6,650 nucleotides of DNA from Bacteroidia bacterium (GTDB lineage: Bacteria; Bacteroidota; Bacteroidia; JABDFU01), in assembly GCA_020849195.1 (NCBI GenBank), contig JADLGT010000048.1, positions 1-6,650 on the forward strand, written 5' to 3'. Shown here one piece after another: positions 5,646 through 6,650 of the stretch (within the stretch, counting starts at the first letter, position 1; each line of letters opens with the position of its first letter). The position numbers were made by a program, and so were the translations under genes. The notes beneath the pieces are model-generated. The model was not told the origin of the DNA and searched no databases. It saw nothing but the letters and a program-made list of their open reading frames with translations.

Positions 5646-5667
5646 TTTACGCTCCCTCTGATTCTTC
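5628..5667. repeat. Inverted repeat spanning two convergent stop codons (possible bidirectional terminator)
   Basis: GAAGAAACAGAGG (5628-5640) pairs with CCTCTGATTCTTC (5655-5667) with one mismatch in 13 bp. The 14-nt loop contains both stop codons and a small GTAA/TTAC inner pairing. Each strand's 3' arm is pyrimidine-rich (T with some C), as in a weak two-way terminator. There is no other space for a terminator between the NFU gene and the Lys-rich gene. The arms are at the same time the coding sequence for the acidic C-termini of both proteins. Confidence 0.5.
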
Positions 5668-6057
5668 TTCAGGCGATTCGTCCGTTAATTCAAACATTGT
5701 ATCTCTATCAATATTGTCAACTTCCGAAGTAAACACATCCGTTTGTTCTACCAGTTCGGGCTGAAATAAATCGGCACGTTGTATTGATGTTTCTTCAAAC
5801 ATTGCAATTTTTTCAGTTGGTGTATTTGAGGTTTTAAATACAGGAGTCGCTTTATTTATTCTTTTCCTAATTGTTTTTTTAACAGCCTTTTTAACAGTTT
5901 TTGTCTTGGCTTTTGGCAAAGGTTTTCTCTTAGCCTTCACAGTTTTTTTTGCGATTTTCTTCGCAGATTTTTTCGCTGTTTTTTTCTTAATTGATTTTTT
6001 CACGGCTTTTTTCTTTGCAGGTTTTTTGGCCGGTTTTTTTTTAGATTTTGTTGCCAT
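5647..6057 (-). CDS. Histone H1-like lysine-rich protein with acidic C-terminal tail
   Basis: This 136-residue protein has two opposite halves. Residues 1-70 hold 35 Lys/Arg and no Asp or Glu, in irregular repeats such as KKPAKK, KKSIKKK, KKSAKKIAKK. They resemble the DNA-binding tails of histone H1 and bacterial H1-like (Hc1/AlgP-type) proteins. Residues 71-136 are acidic (18 Asp/Glu against 4 basic) and end in DESPEEESEGA. There is no signal peptide, membrane segment or catalytic motif. The first half probably binds DNA or RNA; the acidic tail may mask it or bind partners, which is inference. The ATG at 6057 is the first in the frame and gives the typical MATKSKKK start. It is convergent with the NFU gene, with one base between stop codons. 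The low-complexity composition makes homology hard to judge, so I give no gene name. Confidence 0.75.
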   Translation of the reverse strand: MATKSKKKPAKKPAKKKAVKKSIKKKTAKKSAKKIAKKTVKAKRKPLPKAKTKTVKKAVKKTIRKRINKATPVFKTSNTPTEKIAMFEETSIQRADLFQPELVEQTDVFTSEVDNIDRDTMFELTDESPEEESEGA

Positions 6058-6150
6058 TGTATATAGTTTTTAGATTAAGTTTTTTTCTTTTACTAATGTA
6101 CTTTCTTATCGCCATATTTCAAAGAGTATTTGATGTAGCTAATAAAAAAA

Positions 6151-6206
6151 TTAAGGCGACAAAAAGAGGGGAAAACAATTGTTTTCCCCTCTTGAAGTTA
6201 AGGCGA
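6151..6206. repeat. 9-bp direct repeats (TTAAGGCGA) flanking the palindrome
   Basis: TTAAGGCGA occurs at 6151-6159 and again at 6198-6206, on each side of the 30-bp palindrome. The 38 bases between consist of the palindrome plus a few bases. A direct repeat of this size around a palindrome resembles a target-site duplication around a very small insertion, but it may be chance. Confidence 0.5.
6161..6193 (-). terminator. Strong hairpin terminator after the T9SS cargo gene (perfect 30-bp palindrome)
   Basis: The bases 6164-6193 form a perfect palindrome; each half is AAGAGGGGAAAACAA or its complement, centred between 6178 and 6179. On the minus strand the stem is followed by a run of five T (complement of 6161-6165). 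It begins 21 bases after the stop codon of the T9SS gene. It would also slow transcription coming from the left, since the 3' arm read on the plus strand ends in CTCTT. The rest of the interval 6058-6214 holds no gene that I can support. Confidence 0.85.
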
Positions 6207-6214
6207 TACGCAAG

Positions 6215-6650
6215 TTACTGACTTACAACCCTTATAGTTGTTGAGTGTTGTAAGTTACGTACATTCAGCAGGTATAACCCTTTGGGGTAACGGGTAATAT
6301 CTATTTCAATTATATCTGACCCTGCTATCACTTTTTGACCTGAATATACCTGTTTACCAAGCATATCATACAACTCCCAAACAACCGGCGACTTCTTTTC
6401 GGTATCAACATATAACCTAAATTGACCATTATTGGGATTAGGCATAATGTTAATTTTAAATTCTTGGTTTGAGGTACCGGCAATTCCTGTAGTGTACACC
6501 GGGAATGGAGCTGATGTGCCCGAGCATCCGGTTTCAGTATGGTCGCTGATATTTACCATATATGTTCCGGGTTGAGTAATAACATAGTACGGATTTTCTG
6601 CCAAGTAAATGGGATAACCATTCAGATACCACTGAAAGTAATAGCCCGAC
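6215..6650 (-). CDS. T9SS cargo protein, C-terminal part: Ig/PKD-like domain plus type A sorting domain (gene runs off the right edge)
   Basis: The frame is open from the right edge to a TAA at 6215-6217, showing the last 144 residues of a larger secreted protein. The TTG codon at 6604 lies inside the frame and is not a start. The first visible part reads YYFQWYLNGYPIYL, then a QPGTYMVNISD strand and a GCS-TSAPFPV end. This is the pattern of the Ig/PKD-like repeats common in Bacteroidota surface proteins. After a short linker comes the T9SS type A sorting domain: IMPNPNNGQFRLYV, WELYDMLGKQVYSGQ, ITRYPKGLYLLNVRN, with a final TTIRVVSQ. Such domains are recognised by the type IX machinery, which exports the protein across the outer membrane and removes the domain. 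The catalytic or binding part is outside the window, so its function is unknown. Confidence 0.9.
   Translation of the reverse strand, partial: SGYYFQWYLNGYPIYLAENPYYVITQPGTYMVNISDHTETGCSGTSAPFPVYTTGIAGTSNQEFKINIMPNPNNGQFRLYVDTEKKSPVVWELYDMLGKQVYSGQKVIAGSDIIEIDITRYPKGLYLLNVRNLQHSTTIRVVSQ

Noticed and set aside
5860..6050. Tandem-repeat or CRISPR-like array suggested by many T-runs on the plus strand
   Set aside because: The T-runs are Lys (AAA) codons of the basic protein on the other strand; unit length and spacing are irregular and there are no spacers.

Overview
The window looks like a chromosomal segment from a member of the Bacteroidota. It is AT-rich, lacks Shine-Dalgarno sequences, and has TAnnTTTG-type -7 promoter boxes. 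It also carries a GldB gliding lipoprotein, a PorT-like outer-membrane barrel, and a secreted protein with a type A C-terminal sorting domain of the type IX secretion system (T9SS). The sequence does not support a genus. Most of the window is housekeeping. I see no tRNA, rRNA, CRISPR array, transposase or phage gene, and no clearly new multi-gene system.

Left part (1-2161): the N-terminal 184 residues of GldB leave the window on the minus strand. Divergent from it is a 232-aa outer-membrane beta-barrel protein, closed by a strong terminator. Next comes nadE, the ammonia-dependent NAD+ synthetase. From memory, nadE and gldB are neighbours in other Bacteroidota, and here the barrel gene lies between them.

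Middle (2162-4178): a 253-bp gap after nadE contains what may be the decayed, frameshifted remnant of a secreted repeat protein. A minus-strand pair follows, pyrE and then a small SRPBCC-fold protein. Divergent from pyrE across 51 bp is a Nudix hydrolase with an intact Nudix box and a GTG start.

Right part (4179-6650): mrp (a MIP18/DUF59 domain fused to a ParA-like ATPase) is followed after 36 bp by a small NFU-type scaffold with CxxC. Together they form an iron-sulfur cluster assembly and delivery pair. The Mrp lacks the CxxC usually found near the C-terminus of this family. The NFU gene meets a minus-strand gene tail to tail with one base between the stop codons. That gene encodes a histone H1-like lysine-rich protein with an acidic tail. 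An inverted repeat spans both stop codons, so its arms encode the acidic ends of both proteins. The window ends inside a T9SS cargo gene (minus strand), whose terminator is a perfect 30-bp palindrome flanked by 9-bp direct repeats.

The points most worth checking are the shared inverted repeat at 5628-5667, the missing CxxC in Mrp, the bipolar Lys-rich/acidic protein, -7 boxes placed so close to start codons that several mRNAs could be leaderless, and the flanked palindrome at 6151-6206.
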